Source of the DNA: Bartonella sp. WD16.2
GTDB taxonomy: Bacteria > Pseudomonadota > Alphaproteobacteria > Rhizobiales > Rhizobiaceae
Length of the DNA stretch: 64,000 bases
NCBI RefSeq assembly: GCF_002022505.1
Contig: NZ_CP019781.1
Span: forward strand, 124,001 to 188,000
Reading direction: 5' to 3'
The notes under the pieces: model-generated
What the model was told of the DNA's origin: nothing
Databases searched by the model: none
Seen by the model: the letters and a program-made list of their open reading frames with translations, nothing else
Shown: positions 28,813 to 39,443 of the stretch, in pieces
Layout of the letters: each line of letters starts with the position of its first letter
Numbering within the stretch: position 1 is the first letter of the stretch
Translations under genes and position numbers: made by a program

Positions 28813-30249
28813 ATGGTAGATTTCGTTGGGATTTTAAAAAAGAAAATTGATGCACAAAATAATATTACACCACAATTACGCGAGCGGATTTATAAACAAG
28901 CCTTTGAAATATTAGAGAATAAATTTTTAGAAATAAAAATGCCAAAAAAAATGGCAGATGCACAAAGACAAGCTTTGCAAAGTGCTATTATGACCATTGA
29001 AGAGGAATATTTAACTGCTGAAAAAGAGTTGCTTTCTTCGGTTATGGGGTGGGATCTTATAGGTAAAGATAACAATAACGAAAATATACAAGAGTCTATA
29101 CTGTCGCAAAATAATGATGCATCAGCTATAGTTACAAAAAGAGAAAAAGGACAACAATTATCTGTTAGTGGTAGAAATAGTAAAAAGACACTTGATAAGC
29201 TTTCTGTAGAATCAAATATCTCAAATGGAGAGCATGCCTATATTGATACTTCTTTGGCTCCTTGCTCGCGTAAAGTACATTCGAACATTAAAAAAAGTGC
29301 TCTTAAAAGTGCGGCTTTACAAACAGATACTTCTCATGTTGTTTCACATATTTTTGCTCAGGCTCTTCGGCGTGCTAATAGGTCAATTATAAAAAAGCGT
29401 ATCTTAATAGGTATTGCTATCTTTATCGGTTTTTTTATTTTATTGATCGGTGTTTTTTTTGTTGGTGAATATATGTTTGCATCATACAATAATCAAATAC
29501 AAGAGGCAAATATTCAAGCTTCTAATGGATCACAAAAAGACGGCCAAATTAGTCAAAAATTGACACAACGTCTATTGGAAGATGGGAGTGAAGTTGATAC
29601 TAGTTCAATTGAAAAAACAGAGTTTCTGAGTGAGGAAGAGACATCAACAATTGTTGCTGCCGATTCGGAAGCAATTGAACATCCAGGTGAAGCTATATTC
29701 TATAAAACACGTACAGATCATGCTTCAGAAAAAGTGGTAACAGGTAATGCTTGGTGGTCACTTATAAAAGAAGTTTCTGTTAAAAATGCACCAGAAGAAT
29801 TAGCTATACGAGGTGATATAAACATTCCAAGTGAGGGGTTATTATTACAGTTAACTTTGCGCCGTAATATCGACCCGTCTTTCCCTACTGCTTATATTAT
29901 GGATCTTGTTTTTATGACTACTGATAAATTTTCAGGTCAAGCAATACACGATATTAAAGAGTTAACCTTTAAGGAAAGTAAACAATCAATTGGTCAGCCT
30001 TTAAAAAGAACTTCTGTAGCTAAGATTGATGATGATTTTTTTCTTTTTGCATTAAGTAACAGTCATCCATTTCTTGACCAAAACTTACAAATAATTCGCA
30101 AATTAGATTGGATCCATTTGGTGATAAGTGACAAAAACGGCCATATGAGTGAGTTAGCTTTTGAAAAGGGGCCAACAGGTAAGGCTATTTTTAATGAAGT
30201 TATTGAAAAATGGCTTACACAAACAGCTAAACAAACAATTTTTGATTAG
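28813..30249 (+). CDS. Single-pass membrane protein of unknown function between purA and rpoH
   Basis: 478 residues. The cytoplasmic half (1-195) is charged, with a helical start (QLRERIYKQAFEILENKFLE). It is followed by one membrane helix at about 196-219 (ILIGIAIFIGFFILLIGVFF) and a periplasmic C-terminal domain of about 250 residues (from WWSLIKEVSVKNAPEE on). I recognise it only as the kind of hypothetical membrane protein found beside rpoH in Rhizobiales; no catalytic motif is visible. It converges on rpoH, with a shared hairpin between the stops. Confidence 0.72.
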   Translation: MVDFVGILKKKIDAQNNITPQLRERIYKQAFEILENKFLEIKMPKKMADAQRQALQSAIMTIEEEYLTAEKELLSSVMGWDLIGKDNNNENIQESILSQNNDASAIVTKREKGQQLSVSGRNSKKTLDKLSVESNISNGEHAYIDTSLAPCSRKVHSNIKKSALKSAALQTDTSHVVSHIFAQALRRANRSIIKKRILIGIAIFIGFFILLIGVFFVGEYMFASYNNQIQEANIQASNGSQKDGQISQKLTQRLLEDGSEVDTSSIEKTEFLSEEETSTIVAADSEAIEHPGEAIFYKTRTDHASEKVVTGNAWWSLIKEVSVKNAPEELAIRGDINIPSEGLLLQLTLRRNIDPSFPTAYIMDLVFMTTDKFSGQAIHDIKELTFKESKQSIGQPLKRTSVAKIDDDFFLFALSNSHPFLDQNLQIIRKLDWIHLVISDKNGHMSELAFEKGPTGKAIFNEVIEKWLTQTAKQTIFD

Positions 30250-30302
30250 AAAATAATGTATTAAAATGAAAAAGGTAAAAATAGGCTCTTTAAAAGAACT
30301 AA

Positions 30303-30342
30303 AACCCTATAAACCAACCTTTTAATAGGTTAGTTTATAGGG
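30303..30342. terminator. Bidirectional hairpin between convergent genes
   Basis: ACCCTATAAAC and GTTTATAGGGT pair perfectly. The stem continues after one mismatch with AACCT/AGGTT around a TTTAAT loop. It sits between the stops of the membrane-protein gene and rpoH. U-rich sequence is better on the rpoH (reverse) side. Confidence 0.7.
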
Positions 30343-30365
30343 TGTGATTGGGTTATCTCTCTACC

Positions 30366-31292
30366 TTAATTCCGATTCACTTCAGAAATACGCAAAAAGC
30401 GCTGTTGTTGTACTTTTTTCTGGGATAGAATAGCTGCTTTAATAGAATTTCGTACTTTTTCAAATGCACGCATTTCGATTTGTCTTACACGCTCTCGACT
30501 GATGTTAAATGTATTTGAGAGTTCTTCAAGTGTCAGCGATTCATCACTTAACCGGCGTGCTTTAAATATATGCTTTTCGCGCTCATTAAGGTTATCTATA
30601 GCGTGTATTAACATAGAGCGGCGATTTTCTAATTCGTCTTGTTCAATCAAAATTTGTTCTTGGCTATTTGAATCATCAACTAACCAATCTTGCCATTCGG
30701 TTTTCTCACCTTCTTTTGTGTGAAGAGGTGCGTTGAGTGAAGTATCGCCGCTAAGTCGATGATTCATGGATACGACTTCATCTTCCGTGACATTTAATCG
30801 GATTGCGATCTCTTTAATTTGTTCTGCATTGAGATCACCATTATCAAGAGCTTGAAGTTTATTTTTTAATTTACGAAGATTGAAGAACAAACGCTTTTGG
30901 TTAGCAGTTGTTCCCATCTTTACTAAACTCCAAGAACGTAAAACATATTCTTGGATTGATGCTTTAATCCACCACATCGCATAAGTTGCAAGGCGAAATC
31001 CACGTTCTGGTTCAAAACGCTTAACAGCTTGCATAAGTCCAATATTACCTTCTGAAATAACTTCTCCAATAGGTAAGCCATAACCTCGATATCCTATTGC
31101 AATTTTAGCTACGAGACGTAAATGACTAGTGACTAGTTTATGCGCAGCTTTTGGATCATTATGTTCACGATATCTCTTAGCTAGCATATACTCTTCTTTT
31201 GGCTTAAGCATTGGAAAACGGCGTATTTCTTCTAAGTAACGATTTAAGCCTCCATCACCTGCTATGATTGATGGTAAATTTACATGGGCCAT
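30366..31292 (-). CDS. rpoH: Heat-shock sigma factor RpoH (sigma-32)
   Basis: 308 residues. It directs RNA polymerase to heat-shock promoters. Region 2 is clear (SEGNIGLMQAVKRFEPERGF, LATYAMWWIKASIQEYVLRS), and the RpoH-specific box appears as NQKRLFFNLRKLK. The region 4 helix-turn-helix is LTLEELSNTFNISRERVRQI. AAAGGAGGG lies 9 bases before the ATG at 31292, which is preferred to the frame opening at 31310. rluD lies directly upstream in the same direction, a neighbourhood common in Rhizobiales. Confidence 0.96.
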   Translation of the reverse strand: MAHVNLPSIIAGDGGLNRYLEEIRRFPMLKPKEEYMLAKRYREHNDPKAAHKLVTSHLRLVAKIAIGYRGYGLPIGEVISEGNIGLMQAVKRFEPERGFRLATYAMWWIKASIQEYVLRSWSLVKMGTTANQKRLFFNLRKLKNKLQALDNGDLNAEQIKEIAIRLNVTEDEVVSMNHRLSGDTSLNAPLHTKEGEKTEWQDWLVDDSNSQEQILIEQDELENRRSMLIHAIDNLNEREKHIFKARRLSDESLTLEELSNTFNISRERVRQIEMRAFEKVRNSIKAAILSQKKVQQQRFLRISEVNRN

Positions 31293-31436
31293 ATAGCACC
31301 CTCCTTTCATATGAATTCCCTAATGAGGCGAATTCTATTTTCAAGTACTATATAAGTATTTCTTTCTTTTTTCCATCACTATAATTTTTAATTTTGTTCG
31401 AAAATGGGTATTTTGTTGTTAAAATCATTGAGATGG

Positions 31437-32447
31437 TTAAAAGTTCCAATTAAGTTTTTTAAAATGATTGATAAGTTCAGCCATATCTTGAGGGAGAGGT
31501 GAGAAAAAAGACATAATTTCACCTTTAGTGGGATGTTCAAAAGTAAGGCTAGCTGCATGAAGTGCTTGCCGGTTGAATTGGTCGATAACGTTTTTAATTA
31601 CTGAATTAAGTGTGTTTGCTTTTGTTTTAAAGGCATTTCCGTAAACTGTGTCACCTATAAGTGGATGTCCAATATAGGCCATATGAACACGGATTTGATG
31701 TGTGCGTCCAGTTTCCAGACGACATTCTAGAAGGCTGGCGAAGGGTTTTGCATCTGTACAGGTTTTATATTTTTCAAGTAAAGAAAAATGCGTAATAGCA
31801 CGGCGGGCATGAACATTTTGGTTACGGACAACAGTTTGCTTTATTCGGTTATGGGGGGAACGGCCAAGGGGCACATCAATTGTTCCAATATTGCGACGTG
31901 GAGCATTCCAAATTAAAGCATGGTAGCGCCGATCTAATGCGCAAGTACGCCCATGGTCAGAAAATTGGGCACTGAGACTTTTATGAGCAAAGTCATTTTT
32001 AGCGACAACCATCACTCCGCTTGTATTTTTGTCAAGACGATGGACAATACCAGGACGTTTAACACCACCAATGCCAGATAAACTATCACCACAATGGTGA
32101 ATAAGGGCATTAACCAATGTTCCAGTCCAATTTCCATTACCAGGATGGACAACAAGACCAGCTGGTTTATTGATAACAATGACGTGGTCATCTTCAAAGA
32201 GGATGTCGAGAATAATAGCTTCACCTTCAAGATGTATGTTCTTGAGAGGAGGTATTATCAATTCAATCGTCTGGTTAGGTTGCAATTTTGTTTTTGGTTC
32301 TTTTATTAATTGTCCATCAACTTTCAGATAGCCTTCACGGATCAGATTTTGCAAACGTGAACGCGATAGCTCATTATGATATTTTTTAGCAAGCCATTGA
32401 TCAATACGTTGTCCAAAAGCACTCTCATCTGTTATTTGTTGTATCAC
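31437..32447 (-). CDS. rluD: RluA-family 23S rRNA pseudouridine synthase (RluD-like)
   Basis: 336 residues. An N-terminal S4 RNA-binding domain (about 13-60: RIDQWLAKKY, SRSRLQNLIREGYLKVDGQL) precedes the catalytic domain with VINKPAGLVVHPG and the catalytic motif HRLDKNTSG (Asp139), then GRTHQIRVH. This architecture fits RluD, which modifies helix 69 of 23S rRNA, although RluC cannot be excluded from sequence. It is read toward rpoH with a 144-base gap. Confidence 0.9.
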   Translation of the reverse strand: MIQQITDESAFGQRIDQWLAKKYHNELSRSRLQNLIREGYLKVDGQLIKEPKTKLQPNQTIELIIPPLKNIHLEGEAIILDILFEDDHVIVINKPAGLVVHPGNGNWTGTLVNALIHHCGDSLSGIGGVKRPGIVHRLDKNTSGVMVVAKNDFAHKSLSAQFSDHGRTCALDRRYHALIWNAPRRNIGTIDVPLGRSPHNRIKQTVVRNQNVHARRAITHFSLLEKYKTCTDAKPFASLLECRLETGRTHQIRVHMAYIGHPLIGDTVYGNAFKTKANTLNSVIKNVIDQFNRQALHAASLTFEHPTKGEIMSFFSPLPQDMAELINHFKKLNWNF

Positions 32448-32486
32448 TATGCGGTCCTGTTTTTGAAGTTTTTTTATGAGATTCTT

Positions 32487-33917
32487 TTACCAGTACGAAA
32501 TTGCTTTGGTATCCAGAAATTCTTCAATTCCCCATCTTCCGCCTTCACGGGCACGTCCGGAAAATTTTACTCCTCCAAAATAACTACCATTTGGTAAGTT
32601 ATGTCCATTAATTTCCACCATGCCAGAGCGCAATTGTACAGCGATACGCCGACATTTAGCTTGGTCTTGCGATTGTATATAGTTTGTGAGTCCATATTCT
32701 GTATCATTGGCCAAGGCTACAGCTTCATCTTCTGTATTAAAGGGAAGGATCGAAAGGACTGGACCAAATATTTCTTCTCGGAAAATGCGCATGTCAGATT
32801 TAACATCGGCAAAAACTGTTGGACGTACATAATAACCGCGTGTCATTCCTATGGGCAAACCAATTCCACCTGCGATAAGAGTTGCACCTTCATCAATTCC
32901 AGATTGAATAAGGGCTTGGATTTTATCATATTGCTGTTTTGAGACTACAGGGCCAATATGATCTCCTGTTTTGTGGTTTGAGGCTATCATGGTTGTTTCA
33001 GCAATGTGCTGTGCTGTTTTTACAGCTTCATCATAGATTGAATGTTCCACAAGCATGCGCGTTGGTGCGTTGCAGCTTTGCCCACTGTTGTAAAAACAAT
33101 GCCGTACACCACGTTGAATAGCATCTGTATCAGCATCAGCAAAGATGATATTGGCTCCTTTACCTCCAAGTTCTAGACAGACTCGCTTTAAAGTATCACT
33201 AGCGTTTTTAGAAATCATTTTTCCTACTTTGGTTGAGCCGGTAAAACTGATCATTGCTACATCTGGATGAGAAGATAGATAAGAACCTACGTTATCTCCA
33301 TCACCGTTGATGAGATTAAAAACGCCTGCAGGTAGAGCAGCTTCATCTAAAATTTCAGCGAAAAGCATGGCAGAAAGAGGAGCAATTTCAGAGGGTTTTA
33401 AAACCATAGTGCAGCCAGCCAATAATGCTGGGATGACTTTAAGGGTTATTTGGTGTATGGGCCAATTCCATGGAGTGATCAACCCTACGACACCGATAGA
33501 ATCATATTGGAGGATTGCATTGTTATTTCCTTTTATTAAAGCTTTTTGGAATAAAAATTCTTCAAAAGCTTTGATGAAATCGCGAATATTATCACTACCA
33601 GCTGCAGTTTGCGCATTGCGTGCCATGTCGATAGGCGCACCCATTTCCATTGAAATGGCTTTAGCCATATCTTCAGAGCGTTTTTCATAGATTTTTAAAA
33701 TTTTTTTAACAAAACAAAGACGTTGATTCGGTGTGGTTATTTTCCAATTTTGAAAGGCCTTTTTAGCGGCTACAATCGCTTTATCTGTATCTTGGATACT
33801 ACCAATGCTGATAATAGCGCAAGCTTCTTCTGTTGAGGGATCAATAACATACAGATCATTGGGAATACTTGGATCATTCCAGAGGCCGTTAATATAAAAT
33901 TTTCGTTTATTTAACAT
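32487..33917 (-). CDS. NAD(P)-dependent aldehyde dehydrogenase
   Basis: 476 residues, full length for the ALDH superfamily. ITPWNWP (Asn151), LELGGKGAN (general base Glu249) and FYNSGQSCNAPTR (nucleophile Cys282) are all present, and the C-terminal FGGVKFSGRAREGG motif is intact. It oxidises an aldehyde to the acid; the substrate cannot be read from sequence. It lies head-to-tail with rluD, about 40 bases upstream of it, so the two may share a transcript. Confidence 0.9.
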   Translation of the reverse strand: MLNKRKFYINGLWNDPSIPNDLYVIDPSTEEACAIISIGSIQDTDKAIVAAKKAFQNWKITTPNQRLCFVKKILKIYEKRSEDMAKAISMEMGAPIDMARNAQTAAGSDNIRDFIKAFEEFLFQKALIKGNNNAILQYDSIGVVGLITPWNWPIHQITLKVIPALLAGCTMVLKPSEIAPLSAMLFAEILDEAALPAGVFNLINGDGDNVGSYLSSHPDVAMISFTGSTKVGKMISKNASDTLKRVCLELGGKGANIIFADADTDAIQRGVRHCFYNSGQSCNAPTRMLVEHSIYDEAVKTAQHIAETTMIASNHKTGDHIGPVVSKQQYDKIQALIQSGIDEGATLIAGGIGLPIGMTRGYYVRPTVFADVKSDMRIFREEIFGPVLSILPFNTEDEAVALANDTEYGLTNYIQSQDQAKCRRIAVQLRSGMVEINGHNLPNGSYFGGVKFSGRAREGGRWGIEEFLDTKAISYW

Positions 33918-34377
33918 TGGCTTGTTTCCTATTTTTTCATTTTTAAATTGTATACTACTAGAACTTTTTATAACAAGCGTATTTTGCTTGAGTGCATGTA
34001 AACGTTGATTGTTATATCACAAGCATGCACTAAACATATTGAGGTGGTGGGGTTTTTCCAAATTGAAAAAAGGTAATAATTATTTTTATATAATTTTATA
34101 ATAGTGTTTACATTAATAGAGCAGTTATTTGACGTGTTGTTCATCAAGCATATCTATGAAAACTGTTTCAGTATTGAAAGCTTATAAAGAAATAAAATCA
34201 AGACCTTGCTTATTAGATGGATTTCTAAAAGTTTTAGATACATTTGAATTTTTCTTGATAAAAATACAATTAATGATGCTTATTTTCATTTAAAATTGGT
34301 TGATGACAAAAGGTTATTAACCTTCATAGTGTATCGTTTGTGCATTCTTTAAAAAAATCATTCTCGTTACTATAATT
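33918..34377. other. Intergenic stretch between the divergent aldehyde dehydrogenase and ftsK genes
   Basis: 460 AT-rich bases without a gene. It holds two divergent promoters, which I cannot pinpoint. In particular, no membrane-helix coding sequence that could be the missing FtsK N-terminus is seen. Confidence 0.5.
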
Positions 34378-36972
34378 TTGTTGGATATTATGCGTAATTT
34401 AAAAACTATATCTATGTCTACGTCTTGTTTGGTTGATAAGAATGCAGCAGATGCATTAGAACAAAACTCATCTGGCAGTTTTGATAAGATGTTTTCTTAT
34501 CCGACAGTGTGGGAAAAAGCGTTTACTCTTGAACAGAATGTGCGTTTCACTCGAACTCCAGAAGTTGAAATTTTGCGTCGTCGTATAGAAGAAAATCCGG
34601 TTTTTGCAAAACGATTTAAAGCTTTTACAAAGCAAGAAATGCAAAAATTAACGGATGTTACAGACTTGAAAGTACAACCTCAATTGACAGAAGAGGTGTT
34701 TCATTCTCAATCACTTGAAAATAAAGTATCACTTTATTGTTCAACAACTCTTGGACAATCGGTACAACAGGCTGTTAGTACACCAATCGAAAAAAATACA
34801 GTTGAACGTACCTTGCAGGTAGAGAGCGTAGCACAAGAAACAAAGCCTGTTTCTTATCTTTCTGATAATGCATTTTTTGAGTGTGAGCCCTTTTTACTAG
34901 AGAAAGTCAGTGTTAAAATTTCACAAGAAGAAGATGCATCTGTTAGTTTAGAAAATAATAAAGCTTTGCTGGGAAAAACTTCTTTTTTTGATGAATCAGT
35001 TTCTACTTTTTATCGTGTGCTTGAATGCCATTTCCCGCAATCTTGTAATATGATTGTGCCAGAAGTTTCAGAAAATGATGTTCAGGGTAATGAGAGGATT
35101 TCTGATTTAGATCATACTAATGACGAAATTGTTAAAGAGGTTCAAATCCAGAGCACTGAGCCTGTTTTCGGAGAAAATGAACAAATTGAAAAGGTTCAAG
35201 AACTGTCTATTGTTGAAACACCTGATTGTGAGACACGCGGTGTGATAGATATAGACACTACAGTAGGCGATGATCCCCATAATATTGCTAACTGTATGAC
35301 AACCAATGTGACAAAAAGTGTGGAAGATCTTTCTGTAACGAAAGCAGTAGGAAGCACAATGGAAACCACTGATATGTCATTTCGCAACCATACCTCTGCT
35401 TTTATACCAAGCTCCCAATCTGTTGACAGTGGTACTTATGAATTACCTCCGATTGAATTATTACAAGAGCCTATTTTTCAAGATGATACATCGATTTCTC
35501 AAGAAACATTGGAGCGTAGTTCTGGACTTTTAGAAAGCGTTTTGGAAGATTTTGGTATTAAGGGTGAAATTATTCATGTTCGCTCAGGACCGGTGGTAAC
35601 AATGTATGAGTTTGAGCCCGCTGCTGGGGTGAAATCATCGCGAGTTATAGGTCTTTCTGATGATATTGCTCGTTCTATGTCTGCCATGTCTGCACGTGTT
35701 GCTGTGATTCCTGGGCGTAATGTTATTGGAATTGAATTACCAAATGCAGTACGTGAAACTGTTTATTTGCGTGAATTAGTTCAGTCAAGCACTTTTCGTG
35801 ATAGTGAATTTAAATTAGCTCTTGCTTTGGGGAAGGGAATTAACGGTGATCCTGTAATTGCAGAATTAGCAAAAATGCCTCACTTATTGATTGCAGGCAC
35901 GACAGGGTCAGGTAAATCTGTTGCTATTAATACAATGATTTTATCGATCCTTTATCGAATGACGCCAGAGCAATGCCGTTTAATTATGGTTGACCCTAAA
36001 ATGTTGGAGCTTTCTATTTATGATGGTATTCCTCATCTTTTAACACCTGTAGTAACTGATCCAAAGAAAGCTGTAACAGCTTTAAAATGGGCTGTTCGTG
36101 AAATGGAAGAACGTTACCGCAAAATGGCGAAATTAGGTGTACGTAATATTGATGGTTTTAATGCACGGGTTACGCTTGCGGTCGAAAAAGGTGAGACAAT
36201 TATGTGCACCGTTCAGTCCGGCTTTGATAGGGAAAGTGGTGAAATACTTTATCGTGAAGAAGAGATGGATTTAACACAATTGCCTTATATTGTTATTATT
36301 GTCGATGAAATGGCTGATCTCATGATGGTTGCTGGTAAAGAGATTGAGGGCGTTATTCAACGTTTAGCACAAATGGCGCGCGCTGCAGGCATTCATCTTA
36401 TTATGGCAACACAACGTCCTTCTGTTGACGTGATTACTGGCACGATTAAGGCGAATTTTCCTACACGTATTTCTTTTCAGATAACTTCAAAAATTGATAG
36501 TCGTACAATTTTGGGGGAACAAGGCGCTGAAACACTTTTAGGTCAGGGAGATATGCTTCATATGGTTGGTGGTGGACGCATTGAGCGTGTTCACGGGCCT
36601 TTTGTCTCTGATGAAGAAGTTGAATCTGTGGTTGCATATCTTAAAGTACAAGGAAAACCTGATTATTTAGCAACAGTAACAGATAGTGAACACGATGATG
36701 ATAAAATGGAAGATGCTCATTCTGTTGCTGAAATTATTGCAGCGGGAAGTTCTAATGAAGACAGTGAAGAGCTTTATATGCAAGCTGTTAAGATTGTAAT
36801 GCGTGATAAAAAATGTTCAACATCCTATATCCAACGCCGACTTGCAATTGGTTATAATAAAGCTGCTTCTCTTGTTGAAAGAATGGAAAAAGAAGGTATT
36901 GTTGGAGCTGCCAATCATGTGGGAAAACGTGAGATTTTACTCAATGGGCGCAATGATCAAGATTGTTTTTAA
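34378..36972 (+). CDS. ftsK: FtsK/SpoIIIE-type DNA translocase without membrane domain
   Basis: About 860 residues. The first 350 are an acidic, low-complexity linker. The alpha/beta motor follows (from about 378: [20 protein letters not shown]), with Walker A GTTGSGKS (507-514) and Walker [14 protein letters not shown]. The C-terminal gamma winged helix ([20 protein letters not shown]) recognises orienting sequences. FtsK pumps DNA at the division site for chromosome segregation. The usual four N-terminal membrane helices are absent, so this is a soluble form; such forms coexist with a membrane FtsK in some Rhizobiales. The frame opens at TTG 34378; ATG 34390 or 34414 are alternative starts, none with a strong ribosome site. 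Confidence 0.88.
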   Translation: MLDIMRNLKTISMSTSCLVDKNAADALEQNSSGSFDKMFSYPTVWEKAFTLEQNVRFTRTPEVEILRRRIEENPVFAKRFKAFTKQEMQKLTDVTDLKVQPQLTEEVFHSQSLENKVSLYCSTTLGQSVQQAVSTPIEKNTVERTLQVESVAQETKPVSYLSDNAFFECEPFLLEKVSVKISQEEDASVSLENNKALLGKTSFFDESVSTFYRVLECHFPQSCNMIVPEVSENDVQGNERISDLDHTNDEIVKEVQIQSTEPVFGENEQIEKVQELSIVETPDCETRGVIDIDTTVGDDPHNIANCMTTNVTKSVEDLSVTKAVGSTMETTDMSFRNHTSAFIPSSQSVDSGTYELPPIELLQEPIFQDDTSISQETLERSSGLLESVLEDFGIKGEIIHVRSGPVVTMYEFEPAAGVKSSRVIGLSDDIARSMSAMSARVAVIPGRNVIGIELPNAVRETVYLRELVQSSTFRDSEFKLALALGKGINGDPVIAELAKMPHLLIAGTTGSGKSVAINTMILSILYRMTPEQCRLIMVDPKMLELSIYDGIPHLLTPVVTDPKKAVTALKWAVREMEERYRKMAKLGVRNIDGFNARVTLAVEKGETIMCTVQSGFDRESGEILYREEEMDLTQLPYIVIIVDEMADLMMVAGKEIEGVIQRLAQMARAAGIHLIMATQRPSVDVITGTIKANFPTRISFQITSKIDSRTILGEQGAETLLGQGDMLHMVGGGRIERVHGPFVSDEEVESVVAYLKVQGKPDYLATVTDSEHDDDKMEDAHSVAEIIAAGSSNEDSEELYMQAVKIVMRDKKCSTSYIQRRLAIGYNKAASLVERMEKEGIVGAANHVGKREILLNGRNDQDCF

Positions 36973-37016
36973 GAATACATAACGGCGGTAATTAAAAAAA
37001 CTAAAAACTTTATTTC

Positions 37017-37051
37017 ATAAGGGCGGACATTATTTCCGCTCTTATTTTTTT
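37017..37051 (+). terminator. Rho-independent terminator after ftsK
   Basis: ATAAGGGCGGA and TCCGCTCTTAT form an 11-bp stem (one G-U pair) around CATTATT, followed by T7. Confidence 0.88.
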
Positions 37052-37158
37052 GCTGCGAAATATTAAAAAGAATTTATAGAGAAAGACAAAAGTAAAAATG
37101 CTATCTTATATTTAAAATTATTGGCAAGTAGTGCAGGTAAATAGAAAAGAGGTTAAAA

Positions 37159-39426
37159 ATGTCTTTAGCATTTTTAGATTATCTAAAATGTAAAGAAATT
37201 AAACAAGCCTTTCTAAAAGGAAAGATAGCTTTTGTCTTATCCTTCGATGGTAGAAATATTCTTTGGTTAAATGGTGCTGCAGCGTGTTTTTTTGGTTTTT
37301 CTTCTGTTGCAGATGCAATTAAACAGCAATTTTTCTTTGATGAAGAACTGCGTCGCCAAATATTAAATAATGTTCAATATACACGTTCTATTACGTTGTG
37401 TGGTTTTAAACGCTGTACTGATTTTTCTGTAGCTTCTATTGATATTACTGGTCTAGGTAAAGCATTTTTACTTGAAGCTTTGCTAGAAGAAAATGTTTCT
37501 CTTATTACTGGTTTGGATGAAGCAACGATGTCTGCTGCAATCATTGATCAACATGCAACTGTGTTGGAAGCTTCTTCTCATTTTAATTTTATTGATGAAA
37601 CAGTTAAAATTCTACTCCAAACGATTGATGATGATATGCCAGTGAAAACTGTTTTACCTATAGCAGGTGTTAATACACAAGTTGGTGTGATCCGCTTAGG
37701 AGTAAAGCCGACGAGTTTTTTAGTATTATATGCACAATTGGATGGAGATGAATTGGATAGAGATCAAGGATCTTTTAGTTTTAAGCCACATCTTTTACCA
37801 CGGCGTTTTACCTGGAAAATGGATGCAAATGGCTATTTTTTTGAGGTTTCAAAAGAGTTAGCTGAAACTGTCGGTCCTATATCTTCCCATATTATAGGAT
37901 CTAATTGTCATAAACTTGCTGATCAATTTAATGATGAAGGATATCGGTCATTAAGTAGTTTTATTGAAGCTGCTATACCTTGGAAAGAACAGAAAGTTCA
38001 GTGGCCTATTGACGATTGTCTAGAACGGGTTGATGTTGAGTTGTCCGCTGTTCCAGTTTTTGATACCAACCGTCAGCTTAAGGGATTCCATGGTTTTGGG
38101 ATTTTAAAAGCACAAGAAAAAATACAAGATAAAAGTGATAAAAAGCCGAATATAAAAACATCTGGTCTTTCAGAGATAGAGCGCTCAGCTTTTCATGAAA
38201 TTGCAGAACGGTTGCGTGGTGAATTACATTTGTCTTTAGGACATGAGAATACAGCTAAGGAAACGCCAGTCCAGTTGCCATGTACACAAATATTACCGGT
38301 AGATGTCATAAAACAAGCTTTAATAAAGGAACCTGAAGTAATGTTATCATTGTTGGATACAGTAACTGATGGCGTTTTGTGGCTTGATGGACAGGGCTGT
38401 GTTCAGTTTGCTAGTGACGCTGCTTTGGCATTGATTGGCTATGAAATGGATGAGTTACTGGCACAGCAGTTATCATCACTATTTACTTTTCAAAGCCGAG
38501 ATTTGATTGAAGAATATTTTAAATTGATCCGTATGGAGGGAAAAAATCAAGTCTTTAATCGTGGTGAGATAGCTGATTTGATAACAAAAAATCACGAGAA
38601 TATAAAGGTTTCTATGACGATTGTACCTTTGACTCTACAAAACAATTATGCCGTTATGTTGCGTGATATGACAGGGATGACTTTATCACCTTTAGATAAA
38701 ATATCAGAAGAAAATAAAATGATTGAAGTTGTTCATGAAATGCGAACACCTTTGAATGCTCTTATTGGTTTTGCAGAAATTATGAAGGATGGCCGTTTTG
38801 GTTTAATAGAAAATGAGCGTTATCGTAGATATCTACGTGATATTGTCTCATCTGGAAAACATATATTATCTTTGGTTAATCAATTATTAGAGTACTCTAA
38901 AGCAAATTATTCTAGTTCAAATGGCACAATTGATGCGCCTATTATAACTCAAAAATTTGATGTAACAGCTTGTTTGCGTTCCAGTATAGCTTTTCTTGAA
39001 ACGCATGCGAATCATAATGGTATTATTATACGTATTGTTGCACCGGCACGTGTGCCATTTATTGGTGTATCACAACAGATATTTCAACAGATTATATGGA
39101 ATCTTCTTTCCAATGCTATCCGTTTTACGCCTTCAGGTGGACAAATTGTTATTCATGTTTCCTATGGAAAAAAAGAGCGAGTAAAGATTTCAATTAGTGA
39201 TAATGGTTTGGGGATGAGTGATGAAGAGGTTGTGCAAGCTATGCAACCTTATGGTCAGGTAGAGCGCAAGGATGGCCGATGTGGAGACAACATATTTGTC
39301 GGAACTGGTTTAGGACTTCCAATATGTAAAACAATGGTGGAAAAGGTTGGTGGTCAGTTTCTGTTGTTTTCAAAACCCAATCGTGGAACAACTGTGGAGA
39401 TGTTTTTTCCTGTTTTGTGTGAATGA
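37159..39426 (+). CDS. PAS-domain sensor histidine kinase, PdhS-like
   Basis: 755 residues with no membrane segment, so cytoplasmic. A degenerate sensory N-terminal half is followed by a PAS domain at about 390-510 (LLDTVTDGVLWLDGQGCVQF), the phospho-acceptor box EVVHEMRTPLNALIGFAEIM (His526), and an ATPase domain with N (WNLLSNAIRFTP), G1 (DNGLGM) and G2 (GTGLGLPICK) boxes. The H-box and soluble form resemble PdhS/PleC/DivJ-type kinases, which act through DivK in the CtrA cell-cycle pathway of Rhizobiales. The exact orthologue is inference. It follows ftsK after a terminator and has its own AGAGG ribosome site. Confidence 0.85.
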   Translation: MSLAFLDYLKCKEIKQAFLKGKIAFVLSFDGRNILWLNGAAACFFGFSSVADAIKQQFFFDEELRRQILNNVQYTRSITLCGFKRCTDFSVASIDITGLGKAFLLEALLEENVSLITGLDEATMSAAIIDQHATVLEASSHFNFIDETVKILLQTIDDDMPVKTVLPIAGVNTQVGVIRLGVKPTSFLVLYAQLDGDELDRDQGSFSFKPHLLPRRFTWKMDANGYFFEVSKELAETVGPISSHIIGSNCHKLADQFNDEGYRSLSSFIEAAIPWKEQKVQWPIDDCLERVDVELSAVPVFDTNRQLKGFHGFGILKAQEKIQDKSDKKPNIKTSGLSEIERSAFHEIAERLRGELHLSLGHENTAKETPVQLPCTQILPVDVIKQALIKEPEVMLSLLDTVTDGVLWLDGQGCVQFASDAALALIGYEMDELLAQQLSSLFTFQSRDLIEEYFKLIRMEGKNQVFNRGEIADLITKNHENIKVSMTIVPLTLQNNYAVMLRDMTGMTLSPLDKISEENKMIEVVHEMRTPLNALIGFAEIMKDGRFGLIENERYRRYLRDIVSSGKHILSLVNQLLEYSKANYSSSNGTIDAPIITQKFDVTACLRSSIAFLETHANHNGIIIRIVAPARVPFIGVSQQIFQQIIWNLLSNAIRFTPSGGQIVIHVSYGKKERVKISISDNGLGMSDEEVVQAMQPYGQVERKDGRCGDNIFVGTGLGLPICKTMVEKVGGQFLLFSKPNRGTTVEMFFPVLCE

Positions 39427-39443
39427 GAAATTATGGAATGGAT

